From: Anniella stebbinsi
Taxonomy: Eukaryota > Chordata > Lepidosauria > Squamata > Anniellidae
Assembly (NCBI GenBank): GCA_029215795.1
Contig: JARDYH010000022.1
Coordinates: forward strand, 124,001 to 188,000
Direction: 5' to 3'
DNA: 64,000 bases
In this document: one piece after another, positions 10,301 through 21,498 of the stretch
Numbering within the stretch: position 1 is the stretch's first letter
How the letters are laid out: each line of letters starts with the position of its first letter
Notes under the pieces: model-generated
What the model was told of the DNA's origin: nothing
What the model saw: only the letters and a program-made list of their open reading frames with translations
The model's database searches: none
Made by a program: the position numbers and the translations under genes

Positions 10301-13300
10301 AGAGGGAAGGGGAAGTCTAGGGGAAGTCTAGGGGAAGAAGGGGAAGTATAGAGGGAAGGGGAAGTATAGGGGAAGAAGGGGAAGTCTAAGGGAAGAAGGG
10401 GAAGTCTAGGGGAAGAAGGGGAAGTATAGAGGGAAGGGGAAGTCTAGGGGAAGAAGAGGAAGTCTAGGGGAAGAAGGGGAAGTCTAGGGGAAGGAGGGGA
10501 AGCATAGAGGGAAGGGGAAGTCTAAGGAAAGAAGGGGAAGTATAGAGGGAAGGGGAAGTCTAGGGGAAGTCTAGGGGAAGAAGGGGAAGTCTAGGGGAAG
10601 TCTAGGGGAAGAAGGGGAAGTATAGAGGGAAGGGGAAGTATAGGGGAAGAAGGGGAAGTCTAAGGGAAGAAGGGGAAGTTTAGGGGAAGAAGGGGAAGTA
10701 TAGAGGGAAGGGGAAGTCTAGGGGAAGAAGGGGAAGTATAGAGGGAAGGGGAAGTCTAGGGGAAGTCTAGGGGAAGAAGGGGAAGTCTAGGGGAAGTCTA
10801 GGGGAAGCAGGGGAAGTATAGAGGGAAGGGGAAGTCTAATGGAAGAAGGGGAAGTATAGAGGGAAGGGGAAGTCTAGGGGAAGAAGGGGAAGTCTAGGGG
10901 AAGAAGGGGAAGTAGAGAGGGAAGGGGAAGTCTAGGGGAAGTCTAGGGGAAGAAGGGGAAGTATAGAGGGAAGGGAAGTCTAGGGGAAGTTAAGGGGAAG
11001 AAGGAGAAGTCTAGGGGAAGTCTAGGGGAAGCAGGGGAAGTATAGAGGGAAGGGGAAGTCTAATGGAAGAAGGGGAAGTATAGAGGGAAGGGGAAGTCTA
11101 GGGGAAGTCTAGGGGAAGAAGGGGAAGTCTAGGGGAAGTCTAGGGGAAGAAGGGAAAGTATAGAGGGAAGGGGAAGTCTACGGGAAGTCTAGGGGAAGAA
11201 GGGGAAGTCTAGGGGAAGAAGGGGAAGTCTAGGAGAAGTCTAGGGGAAGAAGGGGAAGTATAGATGGAAGGGGAAGTCTAGGGGAAGAAGGGGAAGTCTA
11301 GGGGAAGAAGGAAAAGTATAGAGGGAAGGGGAAGTCTAGTGGAAGTCTAGGGGAAGAAGGGGAAGTATAGAGGAAAGGGGAAGTCTAGGGGAAGTCTAGG
11401 GGAAGAAGGGGCAGTATAGAGGGAAGGGGAAGTCTAGGGGAAGTCTAGGGGAAGAAGGGGAAGTATAGAGGGAAGGGGAAGTCTAGGGGAAGTCTAGGGG
11501 AAGAAGGGGAAGTCTAGGGGAAGAAGGGGAAGTATAGAGGGAAGGGGAAGTCTAGGGGAAGTCTAGGGGAAAAAGGGGAAGTCTAGGGGAAGAAGGGGAA
11601 ATGTAGGGGAAGAAGGGGAAGTACAGAGGGAAGGGGAAGTCTAGGGGAAGTCTAGGGGAAGAAGGGGAAGTCTAGGGGAAGTAGGGGAAGTCTAGGGGAA
11701 GTCTAGGGGAAGAAGGGGAAGTATAGAGGGAAGGGGAAGTCTAGGGGAAGAAGGGGAAGTCTAGGAGAAGAAGGGGAAGTCTAGGGGAAGAAGGGGAAGT
11801 ATAGAGGGAAGGGGAAGTCTAGGGGAAGTCTAGGGGGAGAAGGGGAAGTATAGAGGGAAGGGGAAGTATAGGGGAAGAAGGGGAAGTCTAAGGGAAGAAG
11901 GGGAAATCTAGGGGAAGAAGGGGAAGTCTAGGGGAAGAAGGGGAAGTATAGAGGGAAGAGAAAGTCTAGGGGAAGAAGGTGAAGTATAGAGGCAAGGGGA
12001 AGTCTAGGGGAAGTCTAGGGGAAGAAGGGGAAGTCTAGGGGAAGAAGGGGAAGTCTAGGGGAAGAAGGGGAAGTCTAGGGGAAGAAGTGGAAGTCTAGGG
12101 GAAGAAGGGGAAGTATAGAGGGAAGGGGAAGTCTAGGGGAAGAGGGGGAAGTATAGAAGGAAGGGGAAGTCTAGGGGAAGTCTCGGGGAAGAAGGGGAAG
12201 TCTAGGGGAAGTCTAGGGGAAGCAGGGGAAGTATAGAGGGAAGGGGAAGTCTAATGGAATAAGGGGAAGTATAGAGGGAAGGGGAAGTCTAGGGGAAGTC
12301 TAGGGGAAGAAGGGGAAGTCTAGGGGAAGTCTAGGGGAAGAAGGGAAAGTATAGAGGGGAGGGGAAGTCTACGGGAAGTCTAGGGGAAGAAGGGGAAGTC
12401 TAGGGGAAGAAGGGGAAGTCTAGGAGAAGTCTAGGGGAAGAAGGGGAAGTATAGCGGGAAGGGGAAGTCTAGGGGAAGTCTAGGGGAAGAAGGGGAAGTA
12501 TAGAGGGAAGGGGAAGTATAGGGGAAGAAGGGGAAGTCTAAGGGAAGAAGGGGAAATCTAGGGGAAGAAGGGGAAGTATAGAGGGAAGGGGAAGTCTAGG
12601 GGAAGTCTAGGGGAAGAAGGGGAAGTATAGAGGGAAGGGGAAGTATAGGGGAAGAAGGGGAAGTCTAAGGGAAGAAGGGGAAGTCTAGGGGAAGAAGGGG
12701 AAGTATAGAGGGAAGGGGAAGTCTAGGGGAAGAAGAGGAAGTCTAGGGGAAGAAGGGGAAGTCTAGGGGAAGAAGGGGAAGTATAGAGGGAAGGGGAAGT
12801 CTAGGGAAAGAAGGGGAAGTATAGAGGGAAGGGGAAGTCTAGGGGAAGAAGGGGAAGTCTAGGGGAAGTCTAGGGGAAGAAGGGGAAGTATAGAGGGAAG
12901 GGGAAGTATAGGGGAAGAAGGGGAAGTCTAAGGGAAGAAGGGGAAGTCTAGGGGAAGAAGGGGAAGTATAGAGGGAAGGGGAAGTCTAGGGGAAGAAGAG
13001 GAAGTCTAGGGGAAGAAGGGGAAGTTTAGGGGAAGAAGGGGAAGTATAGAGGGAAGGGGAAGTCTAGGGGAAGAAGGGGAAGTATAGAGGGAAGGGGAAG
13101 TCTAGGGGAAGTCTAGGGGAAGAAGGGGAAGTCTAGGGGAAGTCTAGGGGAAGCAGGGGAAGTATAGAGGGAAGGGGAAGTCTAATGGAAGAAGGGGAAG
13201 TATAGAGGGAAGGGGAAGTCTAGGGGAAGAAGGGGAAGTCTAGGGGAAGAAGGGGAAGTCTAGGGGAAGAAGGGGAAGTAGAGAGGGAAGGGGAAGACTA

Positions 13301-15200
13301 GGGAAGTCTAGGGGAAGAAGGGGAAGTATAGAGGGAAGGGAAGTCTAGGGGAAGTTAAGGGGAAGAAGGAGAAGTCTAGGGGAAGTCTAGGGGAAGCAGG
13401 GGAAGTATAGAGGGAAGGGGAAGTCTAATGGAAGAAGGGGAAGTATAGAGGGAAGGGGAAGTCTAGGGGAAGTCTAGGGGAAGAAGGGGAAGTCTAGGGG
13501 AAGTCTAGGGGAAGAAGGGAAAGTATAGAGGGAAGGGGAAGTCTACGGGAAGTCTAGGGGAAGAAGGGGAAGTCTAGGGGAAGAAGGGGAAGTCTAGGAG
13601 AAGTCTAGGGGAAGAAGGGGAAGTATAGATGGAAGGGGAAGTCTAGGGGAAGAAGGGGAAGTCTAGAGGAAGAAGGAAAAGTATAGCGGGAAGGGGAAGT
13701 CTAGGGGAAGTCTAGGGGAAGAAGGGGAAGTATAGAGGGAAGGGGAAGTATAGGGGAAGAAGGGGAAGTCTAAGGGAAGAAGGGGAAGTCTAGGGGAAGA
13801 AGGGGAAGTATAGAGGGAAGGGGAAGTCTAGGGGAAGAAGAGGAAGTCTAGGGGAAGAAGGGGAAGTCTAGGGGAAGAAGGGGAAGTATAGAGGGAAGGG
13901 GAAGTCTAGGGGAAGAAGGGGAAGTATAGAGGGAAGGGGAAGTCTATGGGAAGTCTATGGGAAGAAGGGGAAGTCTAGGGGAAGTCTAGGGGAAGCAGGG
14001 GAAGTATAGAGGGAAGGGGAAGTCTAATGGAAGAAGGGGAAGTATAGAGGGAAAGGGGAAGTCTAGGGGAAGAAGGGGAAGTCTAGGGGAAGAAGGGGAA
14101 GTCTAGGGGAAGAATGGGAAGTAGAGAGGGAAGGGGAAGTCTAGGGGAAGTCTAGGGGAAGAAGGGGAAGTATAGAGGGAAGGGAAGTCTAGGGGAAGTC
14201 TAGGGGAAGAAGGGGAAGTATAGAGGGAAGGGGAAGTCTTGGGGAAGAAGGGGAAGTCTAGGGGAAGAAGGGGAAGTATAGAGGGAAGAGAAAGTCTAGG
14301 GGAAGAAGGGGAAGTATAGAGGGAAGGGGAAGTCCAGGGGAAGTCTAGGGGTAGAAGGGGAAGTCTAGGGGAAGAAGGGGAAGAAGGGAAGGTATAGAGG
14401 GAAGGGGAAGTCTACGGGAAGTCTAGGGGAAGAAGGGGAAGTCTAGGGGAAGAAGGGGAAATCTAGGGGAAGAAGAGGAAGTATAGAGGGAAGGGGAAGT
14501 CTAGGGGAAAAAGGGGAAGTCTAGGGGAAGAAGGGGAAGTCTAGGGGAAGTCTAGGGGAAGAAGGGGAAGTATAGAGGAAAGGGGAAGTCTAGGGGAAGA
14601 AGGGGAAATCTAGGAGAAGAAGGGGAACTCTAGGGGAAGAAGGGGAAGTATAGAGGGAAGGGGAAGTCTAGGGGAAGAAGGGGAAATCTAGGGGAAGTCT
14701 AGGGAAGAAGGGGAAGTAGAGAGGGAAGGGGAAGTGTAGGGGAAGTCTTGGGGAAGAAGGGGAAGTCTAGGGGAAGACGTGGAAGTCTAGGGGAAGAAGG
14801 TGAAGTATAGAGGGAAGGGGAAGTCAAGGGGTAGACTAGGGGAAGAAGGGGAAGTATAGAGGGAAGGGGAAGTCTAGGGGAAGTCTAGGAGAAGAAGGGG
14901 AGTCTAGGGGAAATCTAGAGGAAGAAGGGGAAGTATAGAGGGAAGGGGAAGTCTAATGGAAGAAGGGGAAGTATAGAGGGAAGGGGAAGTCTAGGGGAAG
15001 TCTAGGGGAAGAAGGGGAAGTCTAGGGGAAGTCTAGGGGAAGAAGGGAAAGTATAGAGGGAAGGGGAAGTCTAGTGGAAGTCTAGGGGAAGAAGGGGAAG
15101 TATAGAGGAAAGGGGAAGTCTAGGGGAAGTCTAGGGGAAGAAGGGGCAGTATAGAGGGAAGGGGAAGTCTAGGGGAAGAAGAGGAAGTCTAGGGGAAGAA
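7320..15200 (+). repeat. Superblock, first copy (about 7.9 kb)
   Basis: This stretch recurs in the same order at about 31.77-39.2 kb. Matched markers: 7320/31769, 8352/32763, 8741/33152, an AGAGGCAAGG word at 9656/34067, AGCATAG at 10502/35888, 10989/36375, a GTTTAGG word at 13024/37103, 13354/37434, 14386/38417 and 14776/38807. Offsets change in steps: 24,449, 24,411, 25,464, 25,386, 24,079-24,080, then 24,031. Each step marks a gain or loss in one copy. Confidence 0.82.
9520..13620 (+). repeat. Imperfect tandem pair with a unit of about 2.35 kb inside the superblock
   Basis: About 9,520-11,340 recurs at about 11,840-13,620. The AGGCAAGG word at 9656 matches 11,993 (offset 2337) and GTTAAGG at 10,989 matches 13,354 (offset 2365). 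A one-base loss near 13,291 is private to the second copy. Confidence 0.75.
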
Positions 15201-15465
15201 GGGGAAGTTTAGGGGAAGAAGGGGAAGTATAGAGGGAAGGGGAAGTCTAGGGGAAGAAGGGGAAGTATAGAGGGAAGGGGAAGTCTAGGGGAAGTCTAGG
15301 GGAAGAAGGGGAAGTCTAGGGGAAGTCTAGGGGAAGCAGGGGAAGTATAGAGGGAAGGGGAAGTCTAATGGAAGAAGGGGAAGTATAGAGGGAAGGGGAA
15401 GTCTAGGGGAAGAAGGGGAAGTCTAGGGGAGGAAGGGGAAGTCTAGGGGAAGAAGGGGAAGAAGG
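14113..15465 (+). repeat. Segment recurring at 30,344-31,696
   Basis: A GAATGGGAAG word at 14,113 matches 30,344. GGGAAGGTATA 14,386 matches 30,617 and GACGTGG 14,776 matches 31,007, all at offset 16,231. The match covers about 1.35 kb without a length change. It stops where 15,464 begins the GGGAATG variant and 31,696 begins a GTAGAGAGG word. Confidence 0.85.
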
Positions 15466-18400
15466 GAATGTATAGAGGGAAGGGGAAGTCTACGGGAAGT
15501 CTAGGGGAAGAAGGGGAAGTCTAGGGGAAGAAGGGGAAATCTAGGGGAAGAAGAGGAAGTATAGAGGGAAGGGGAAGTCTAGGGGAAAAAGGGGAAGTCT
15601 AGGGGAAGAAGGGGAAGTCTAGGGGAAGTCTAGGGGAAGAAGGGGAAGTATAGAGGAAAGGGGAAGTCTAGGGGAAGAAGGGGAAATCTAGGAGAAGAAG
15701 GGGAACTCTAGGGGAAGAAGGGGAAGTATAGAGGGAAGGGGAAGTCTAGGGGAAGAAGGGGAAATCTAGGGGAAGTCTAGGGAAGAAGGGGAAGTATAGA
15801 GGGAAGGGGAAGTGTAGGGGAAGTCTTGGGGAAGAAGGGGAAGTCTAGGGGAAGACGTGGAAGTCTAGGGGAAGAAGGGGAAGTATAGAGGGAAGGGGAA
15901 GTCAAGGGGTAGACTAGGGGAAGAAGGGGAAGTATAGAGGGAAGGAGAAGTCTAGGGGAAGTCTAGGAGAAGAAGGGGAGTCTAGGGGAAATCTAGAGGA
16001 AGAAGGGGAAGTATAGAGGGAAGGGGAAGTCTAATGGAAGAAGGGGAAGTATAGAGGGAAGGGGAAGTCTAGGGGAAGTCTAGGGGAAGAAGGGGAAGTC
16101 TAGGGGAAGTCTAGGGGAAGAAGGGAAAGTATAGAGGGAAGGGGAAGTCTAGTGGAAGTCTAGGGGAAGAAGGGGAAGTATAGAGGAAAGGGGAAGTCTA
16201 GGGGAAGTCTAGGGGAAGAAGGGGCAGTATAGAGGGAAGGGGAAGTCTAGGGGAAGTCTAGGGGAAGAAGGGGAAGTATAGAGGGAAGGGGAAGTCTAGG
16301 GGAAGTCTAGGGGAAGAAGGGGAAGTCTAGGGGAAGAAGGGGAAGTATAGAGGGAAGGGGAAGTCTAGGGGAAGTCTAGGGGAAGAAGGGGAAGTCTAGG
16401 GGAAGAAGGGGAAGTCTAGGGGAAGAAGGGGAAGTATAGAGGGAAGGGGAAGTCTAGGGGAAGTCTAGGAGAAGAAGGGGAGTCTAGGGGAAATCTAGAG
16501 GAAGAAGGGGAAGTATAGAGGGAAGGGGAAGTCTACGGGAAGTCTAGGGGAAGAAGGGGAAGTCTAGGGGAAGAAGGGGAAGTCTAGGGGAAGAAGGGGA
16601 AGTAGAGAGGGAAGGGGAAGTCTAGGGGAAGTCTAGGGGAAGAAGGGGAAGTATAGAGGGAAGGGAAGTCTAGGGGAAGTTAAGGGGAAGAAGGAGAAGT
16701 CTAGGGGAAGTCTAGGGGAAGCAGGGGAAGTATAGAGGGAAGGGGAAGTCTAATGGAAGAAGGGGAAGTATAGAGGGAAGGGTAAGTCTAGGGGAAGTCT
16801 AGGGGAAGAAGGGGAAGTCTAGGGGAAGTCTAGGGGAAGAAGGGAAAGTATAGAGGGAAGGGGAAGTCTACGGGAAGTCTAGGGGAAGAAGGGGAAGTCT
16901 AGGGGAAGAAGGGGAAGTCTACGAGAAGTCTAGGGGAAGAAGGGGAAGTATAGATGGAAGGGGAAGTCTAGGGGAAGAAGGGGAAGTCTAGGGGAAGAAG
17001 GAAAAGTATAGCGGGAAGGGGAAGTCTAGGGGAAGTCTAGGGGAAGAAGGGGAAGTATAGAAGGAAGGGGAAGTATAGGGGAAGAAGGGGAAGTCTAAGG
17101 GAAGAAGGGGAAGTCTAGGGGAAGAAGGGGAAGTATAGAGGGAAGGGGAAGTCTAGGGGAAGAAGAGGAAGTCTAGGGGAAGAAGGGGAAGTCTAGGGGA
17201 AGAAGGGGAAGTATAGAGGGAAGGGGAAGTCTAGGAGAAGAAGGGGAAGTATAGAGGGAAGGGGAAGTCTACGGGAAGTCTATGGGAAGAAGGGGAAGTC
17301 TAGGGGAAGTCTAGGGGAAGCAGGGGAAGTATAGAGGGAAGGGGAAGTCTAATGGAAGAAGGGGAAGTATAGAGGGAAAGGGGAAGTCTAGGGGAAGAAG
17401 GGGAAGTCCAGGGGAAGAAGGGGAAGTCTAGGGGAAGAAGGGGAAGTAGAGAGGGAAGGGGAAGTCTAGGGGAAGTCTAGGGGAAGAAGGGGAAGTATAG
17501 AGGGAAGGGAAGTCTAGGGGAAGTCTAGGGGAAGAAGGGGAAGTATAGAGGGAAGGGGAAGTCTAGGGGAAGAAGGGGAAGTCTAGGGGAAGAAGGGGAA
17601 GTATAGAGGGAAGGGGAAGTCCAGGGGAAGTCTAGGGGTAGAAGGGGAAGTCTAGGGGAAGAAGGGGAAGAAGGGAAGGTATAGAGGGAAGGGGAAGTCT
17701 ACGGGAAGTCTAGGGGAAGAAGGGGAAGTCTAGGGGAAGAAGGGGAAATCTAGGGGATAAGAGGAAGTATAGAGGGAAGGGGAAGTCTAGGGGAAAAAGG
17801 GGAAATCTAGGGGAAGAAGGGGAAGTCTAGGGGAAGTCATGGGGAAGAAGGGGAAGTATAGAGGAAAGGGGAAGTCTAGGGGAAGAAGGGGAAATCTAGG
17901 AGAAGAAGGGGAACTCTAGGGGAAGAAGGGGAAGTATAGAGGGAAGGGGAAGTCTAGGGGAAGAAGGGGAAATCTAGGGGAAGTCTAGGGAAGAAGGGGA
18001 AGTATAGAGGGAAGGGGAAGTGTAGGGGAAGTCTTGGGGAAGAAGGGGAAGTCTAGGGGAAGACGTGGAAGTCTAGGGGAAGAAGGGGAAGTATAGTGGG
18101 AAGGGGAAGTCAAGGGGTAGACTAGGGGAAGAAGGGGAAGTATAGAGGGAAGGGGAAGTCTAGGGGAAGTCTTGGAGAAGAAGGGGAAGTCTAGGGAAAA
18201 TCTAGAGGAAGAAGGGGAAGTATAGAGGGAAGGGGAAGTCTAATGGAAGAAGGGGAAGTATAGAGGGAAGGGGAAGTCTAGGGGAAGTCTAGGGGAAGAA
18301 GGGGAAGTCTAGGGGAAGTCTAGGGGAAGAAGGGAAAGTATAGAGGGAAGGGGAAGTCTAGTGGAAGTCTAGGGGAAGAAGGGGAAGTATAGAGGAAAGG

Positions 18401-19077
18401 GGAAGTCTAGGGGAAGTCTAGGGGAAGAAGGGGCAGTATAGAGGGAAGGGGAAGTCTAGGGGAAGTCTAGGGGAAGAAGGGGAAGTATAGAGGGAAGGGG
18501 AAGTCTAGGGGAAATCTAGGGGAAGAAGGGGAAGTCTAGGGGAAGAAGGGGAAGTATAGAGGGAAGGGGAAGTCTAGGGGAAGTCTAGGGGAAGAAGGGG
18601 AAGTCTAGGGGAAGAAGGGGAAATCTAGGGGAAGAAGGGGAAGTATAGAGGGAAGGGGAAGTCTAGGGGAAGTCTAGGGGAAGAAGGGGAAGTCTAGGGG
18701 AAGTAGGGGAAGTCTAGGGGAAGTCTAGGGGAAGAAGGGGAAGTATAGAGGGAAGGGGAAGTCTAGGGGAAGAAGGGGAAGTCTAGGAGAAGAAGGGGAA
18801 GTCTAGGGGAAGAAGGGGAAGTATAGAGGGAAGGGGAAGTCTAGGGGAAGTCTAGGGGGAGAAGGGGAAGTATAGAGGGAAGGGGAAGTATAGGGGAAGA
18901 AGGGGAAGTCTAAGGGAAGAAGGGGAAATCTAGGAGAAGAAGGGGAAGTCTAGGGGAAGAAGGGGAAGTATAGAGGGAAGGGGAAGTCTAGTGGAAGTCT
19001 AGGGGAAGAAGGGGAAGTATAGAGGAAAGGGGAAGTCTAGGGGAAGTCTAGGGGAAGAAGGGGCAGTATAGAGGGAA

Positions 19078-19126
19078 GGGGAAGTCTAGGGGAAGTCTAG
19101 GGGAAGAAGGGGAAGTATAGAGGGAA
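19078..19126 (+). repeat. Type example of the 49-bp word (A-A-B-C)
   Basis: This is a clean copy of the commonest long word: A at 19078-19088, A at 19089-19099, B at 19100-19108 and C at 19109-19126. A is GGGGAAGTCTA, B is GGGGAAGAA, and C is GGGGAAGTATAGAGGGAA. The next word starts directly at 19127. C can be read as an 11-mer with tail TATA followed by a tail-less 7-mer GAGGGAA, so all modules look like derivatives of one GGGGAAG core (inference). Many length differences between duplicated segments elsewhere equal 49 or 98 bp, which supports this word as a unit of gain and loss. Confidence 0.95.
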
Positions 19127-19216
19127 GGGGAAGTCTAGGGGAAGTCTAGGGGAAGAAGGGGAAGTCTAGGGGAAGAAGGGGAAGTATAGAGGGAAGGGGA
19201 AGTCTAGGGGAAGTCT

Positions 19217-19231
19217 AGGGGAAGAAGGGGA
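19217..19231. other. Representative polypurine mirror repeat (possible H-DNA)
   Basis: AGGGGAAGAAGGGGA reads the same in both directions on one strand, centred on the G of AAGAA. Polypurine mirror repeats are the classic substrate for intramolecular triplexes. Each B module with normal neighbours makes one, so such sites occur throughout the array. The arms are only 7 bases before the TCTA tail breaks symmetry, so a stable triplex is uncertain. Confidence 0.55.
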
Positions 19232-19250
19232 AGTCTAGGGGAAGAAGGGG
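19218..19250 (+). other. Representative G-quadruplex-capable motif
   Basis: Four runs of four G (19218-19221, 19227-19230, 19238-19241, 19247-19250) are separated by loops of 5, 7 and 5 bases. This fits the standard pattern of four G-runs with loops of 1-7 bases. The same pattern recurs wherever A and B modules adjoin, on the plus strand only. The minus strand carries matching C-runs that could form an i-motif. Folding in the cell is not shown by sequence alone. Confidence 0.75.
19227..19246 (+). repeat. Type example of the 20-bp word (A-B)
   Basis: A at 19227-19237 followed by B at 19238-19246, repeated at once at 19247-19266. One to four copies of this word usually sit between 49-bp words, and their number is the most variable local feature of the array. 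Single losses or gains of exactly 20 bp separate otherwise colinear copies, for example at about 55,820 and about 45,470. Confidence 0.93.
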
Positions 19251-19589
19251 AAGTCTAGGGGAAGAAGGGGAAGTATAGAGGGAAGGGGAAGTCTAGGGGA
19301 AGTCTAGGAGAAGAAGGGGAGTCTAGGGGAAATCTAGAGGAAGAAGGGGAAGTATAGAGGGAAGGGGAAGTCTAATGGAAGAAGGGGAAGTATAGAGGGA
19401 AGGGGAAGTCTAGGGGAAGTCTAGGGGAAGAAGGGGAAGTCTAGGGGAAGTCTAGGGGAAGAAGGGAAAGTATAGAGGGAAGGGGAAGTCTAGTGGAAGT
19501 CTAGGGGAAGAAGGGGAAGTATAGAGGAAAGGGGAAGTCTAGGGGAAGTCTAGGGGAAGAAGGGGAAGTCTAGGGGAAGAAGGGGAAGT

Positions 19590-21498
19590 ATAGAGGGAAG
19601 GGGAAGTCTACGGGAAGTCTAGGGGAAGAAGGGGAAGTCTAGGGGAAGAAGGGGAAATCTAGGGGATAAGAGGAAGTATAGAGGGAAGGGGAAGTCTAGG
19701 GGAAAAAGGGGAAATCTAGGGGAAGAAGGGGAAGTCTAGGGGAAGTCATGGGGAAGAAGGGGAAGTATAGAGGAAAGGGGAAGTCTAGGGGAAGAAGGGG
19801 AAATCTAGGAGAAGAAGGGGAACTCTAGGGGAAGAAGGGGAAGTATAGAGGGAAGGGGAAGTCTAGGGGAAGAAGGGGAAATCTAGGGGAAGTCTAGGGA
19901 AGAAGGGGAAGTATAGAGGGAAGGGGAAGTGTAGGGGAAGTCTTGGGGAAGAAGGGGAAGTCTAGGGGAAGACGTGGAAGTCTAGGGGAAGAAGGGGAAG
20001 TATAGTGGGAAGGGGAAGTCAAGGGGTAGACTAGGGGAAGAAGGGGAAGTATAGAGGGAAGGGGAAGTCTAGGGGAAGTCTTGGAGAAGAAGGGGAAGTC
20101 TAGGGAAAATCTAGAGGAAGAAGGGGAAGTATAGAGGGAAGGGGAAGTCTAATGGAAGAAGGGGAAGTATAGAGGGAAGGGGAAGTCTAGGGGAAGTCTA
20201 GGGGAAGAAGGGGAAGTCTAGGGGAAGTCTAGGGGAAGAAGGGAAAGTATAGAGGGAAGGGGAAGTCTAGTGGAAGTCTAGGGGAAGAAGGGGAAGTATA
20301 GAGGAAAGGGGAAGTCTAGGGGAAGTCTAGGGGAAGAAGGGGCAGTATAGAGGGAAGGGGAAGTCTAGGGGAAGTCTAGGGGAAGAAGGGGAAGTATAGA
20401 GGGAAGGGGAAGTCTAGGGGAAATCTAGGGGAAGAAGGGGAAGTCTAGGGGAAGAAGGGGAAGTATAGAGGGAAGGGGAAGTCTAGGGGAAGTCTAGGGG
20501 AAGAAGGGGAAGTCTAGGGGAAGAAGGGGAAATCTAGGGGAAGAAGGGGAAGTATAGAGGGAAGGGGAAGTCTAGGGGAAGTCTAGGGGAAGAAGGGGAA
20601 GTCTAGGGGAAGTAGGGGAAGTCTAGGGGAAGTCTAGGGGAAGAAGGGGAAGTATAGAGGGAAGGGGAAGTCTAGGGGAAGAAGGGGAAGTCTAGGAGAA
20701 GAAGGGGAAGTCTAGGGGAAGAAGGGGAAGTATAGAGGGAAGGGGAAGTCTAGGGGAAGTCTAGGGGGAGAAGGGGAAGTATAGAGGGAAGGGGAAGTAT
20801 AGGGGAAGAAGGGGAAGTCTAAGGGAAGAAGGGGAAATCTAGGAGAAGAAGGGGAAGTCTAGGGGAAGAAGGGGAAGTATAGAGGGAAGGGGAAGTCTAG
20901 TGGAAGTCTAGGGGAAGAAGGGGAAGTATAGAGGAAAGGGGAAGTCTAGGGGAAGTCTAGGGGAAGAAGGGGCAGTATAGAGGGAAGGGGAAGTCTAGGG
21001 GAAGTCTAGGGGAAGAAGGGGAAGTATAGAGGGAAGGGGAAGTCTAGGGGAAGTCTAGGGGAAGAAGGGGAAGTCTAGGGGAAGAAGGGGAAGTATAGAG
21101 GGAAGGGGAAGTCTAGGGGAAGTCTAGGGGAAGAAGGGGAAGTCTAGGGGAAGAAGGGGAAGTCTAGGGGAAGAAGGGGAAGTATAGAGGGAAGGGGAAG
21201 TCTAGGGGAAGTCTAGGAGAAGAAGGGGAGTCTAGGGGAAATCTAGAGGAAGAAGGGGAAGTATAGAGGGAAGGGGAAGTCTAATGGAAGAAGGGGAAGT
21301 ATAGAGGGAAGGGGAAGTCTAGGGGAAGTCTAGGGGAAGAAGGGGAAGTCTAGGGGAAGTCTAGGGGAAGAAGGGAAAGTATAGAGGGAAGGGGAAGTCT
21401 AGTGGAAGTCTAGGGGAAGAAGGGGAAGTATAGAGGAAAGGGGAAGTCTAGGGGAAGTCTAGGGGAAGAAGGGGAAGTCTAGGGGAAGAAGGGGAAGT
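19590..21498 (+). repeat. 1909-bp higher-order repeat, copy 2
   Basis: GGGGATAAG 19,662 and GACGTGG 19,971 lie exactly 1909 bp after those of copy 1. The join with copy 1 lies in a run of common A and B modules, so its exact base is ambiguous. A GTAGGGG word at 20,612 also matches 18,703 at 1909 bp. Confidence 0.9.

Larger units (their letters stand above)
15465..19570 (+). repeat. 9.7-kb-displaced block, first copy
   Basis: The private GGGAATG word at 15,464 is found elsewhere only at 25,172 (offset 9708). GACGTGG 15,854 matches 25,562 at the same offset. From GTTAAGG 16,679/26,371 onward the offset is 9692, through 17,673/27,365 and 18,062/27,754. A different module choice near 16,590/26,310 accounts for the 16-bp step. 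The block thus spans about 4.1 kb. Confidence 0.85.
17681..19589 (+). repeat. 1909-bp higher-order repeat, copy 1
   Basis: First of three head-to-tail copies. GGGGATAAG at 17,753 and GACGTGG at 18,062 recur exactly 1909 and 3818 bp later. Copies 1 and 2 looked identical wherever I compared them. The left edge is set near 17,670-17,680, where this copy still has the GGGAAGGTATA marker that copies 2 and 3 lack. Confidence 0.9.
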
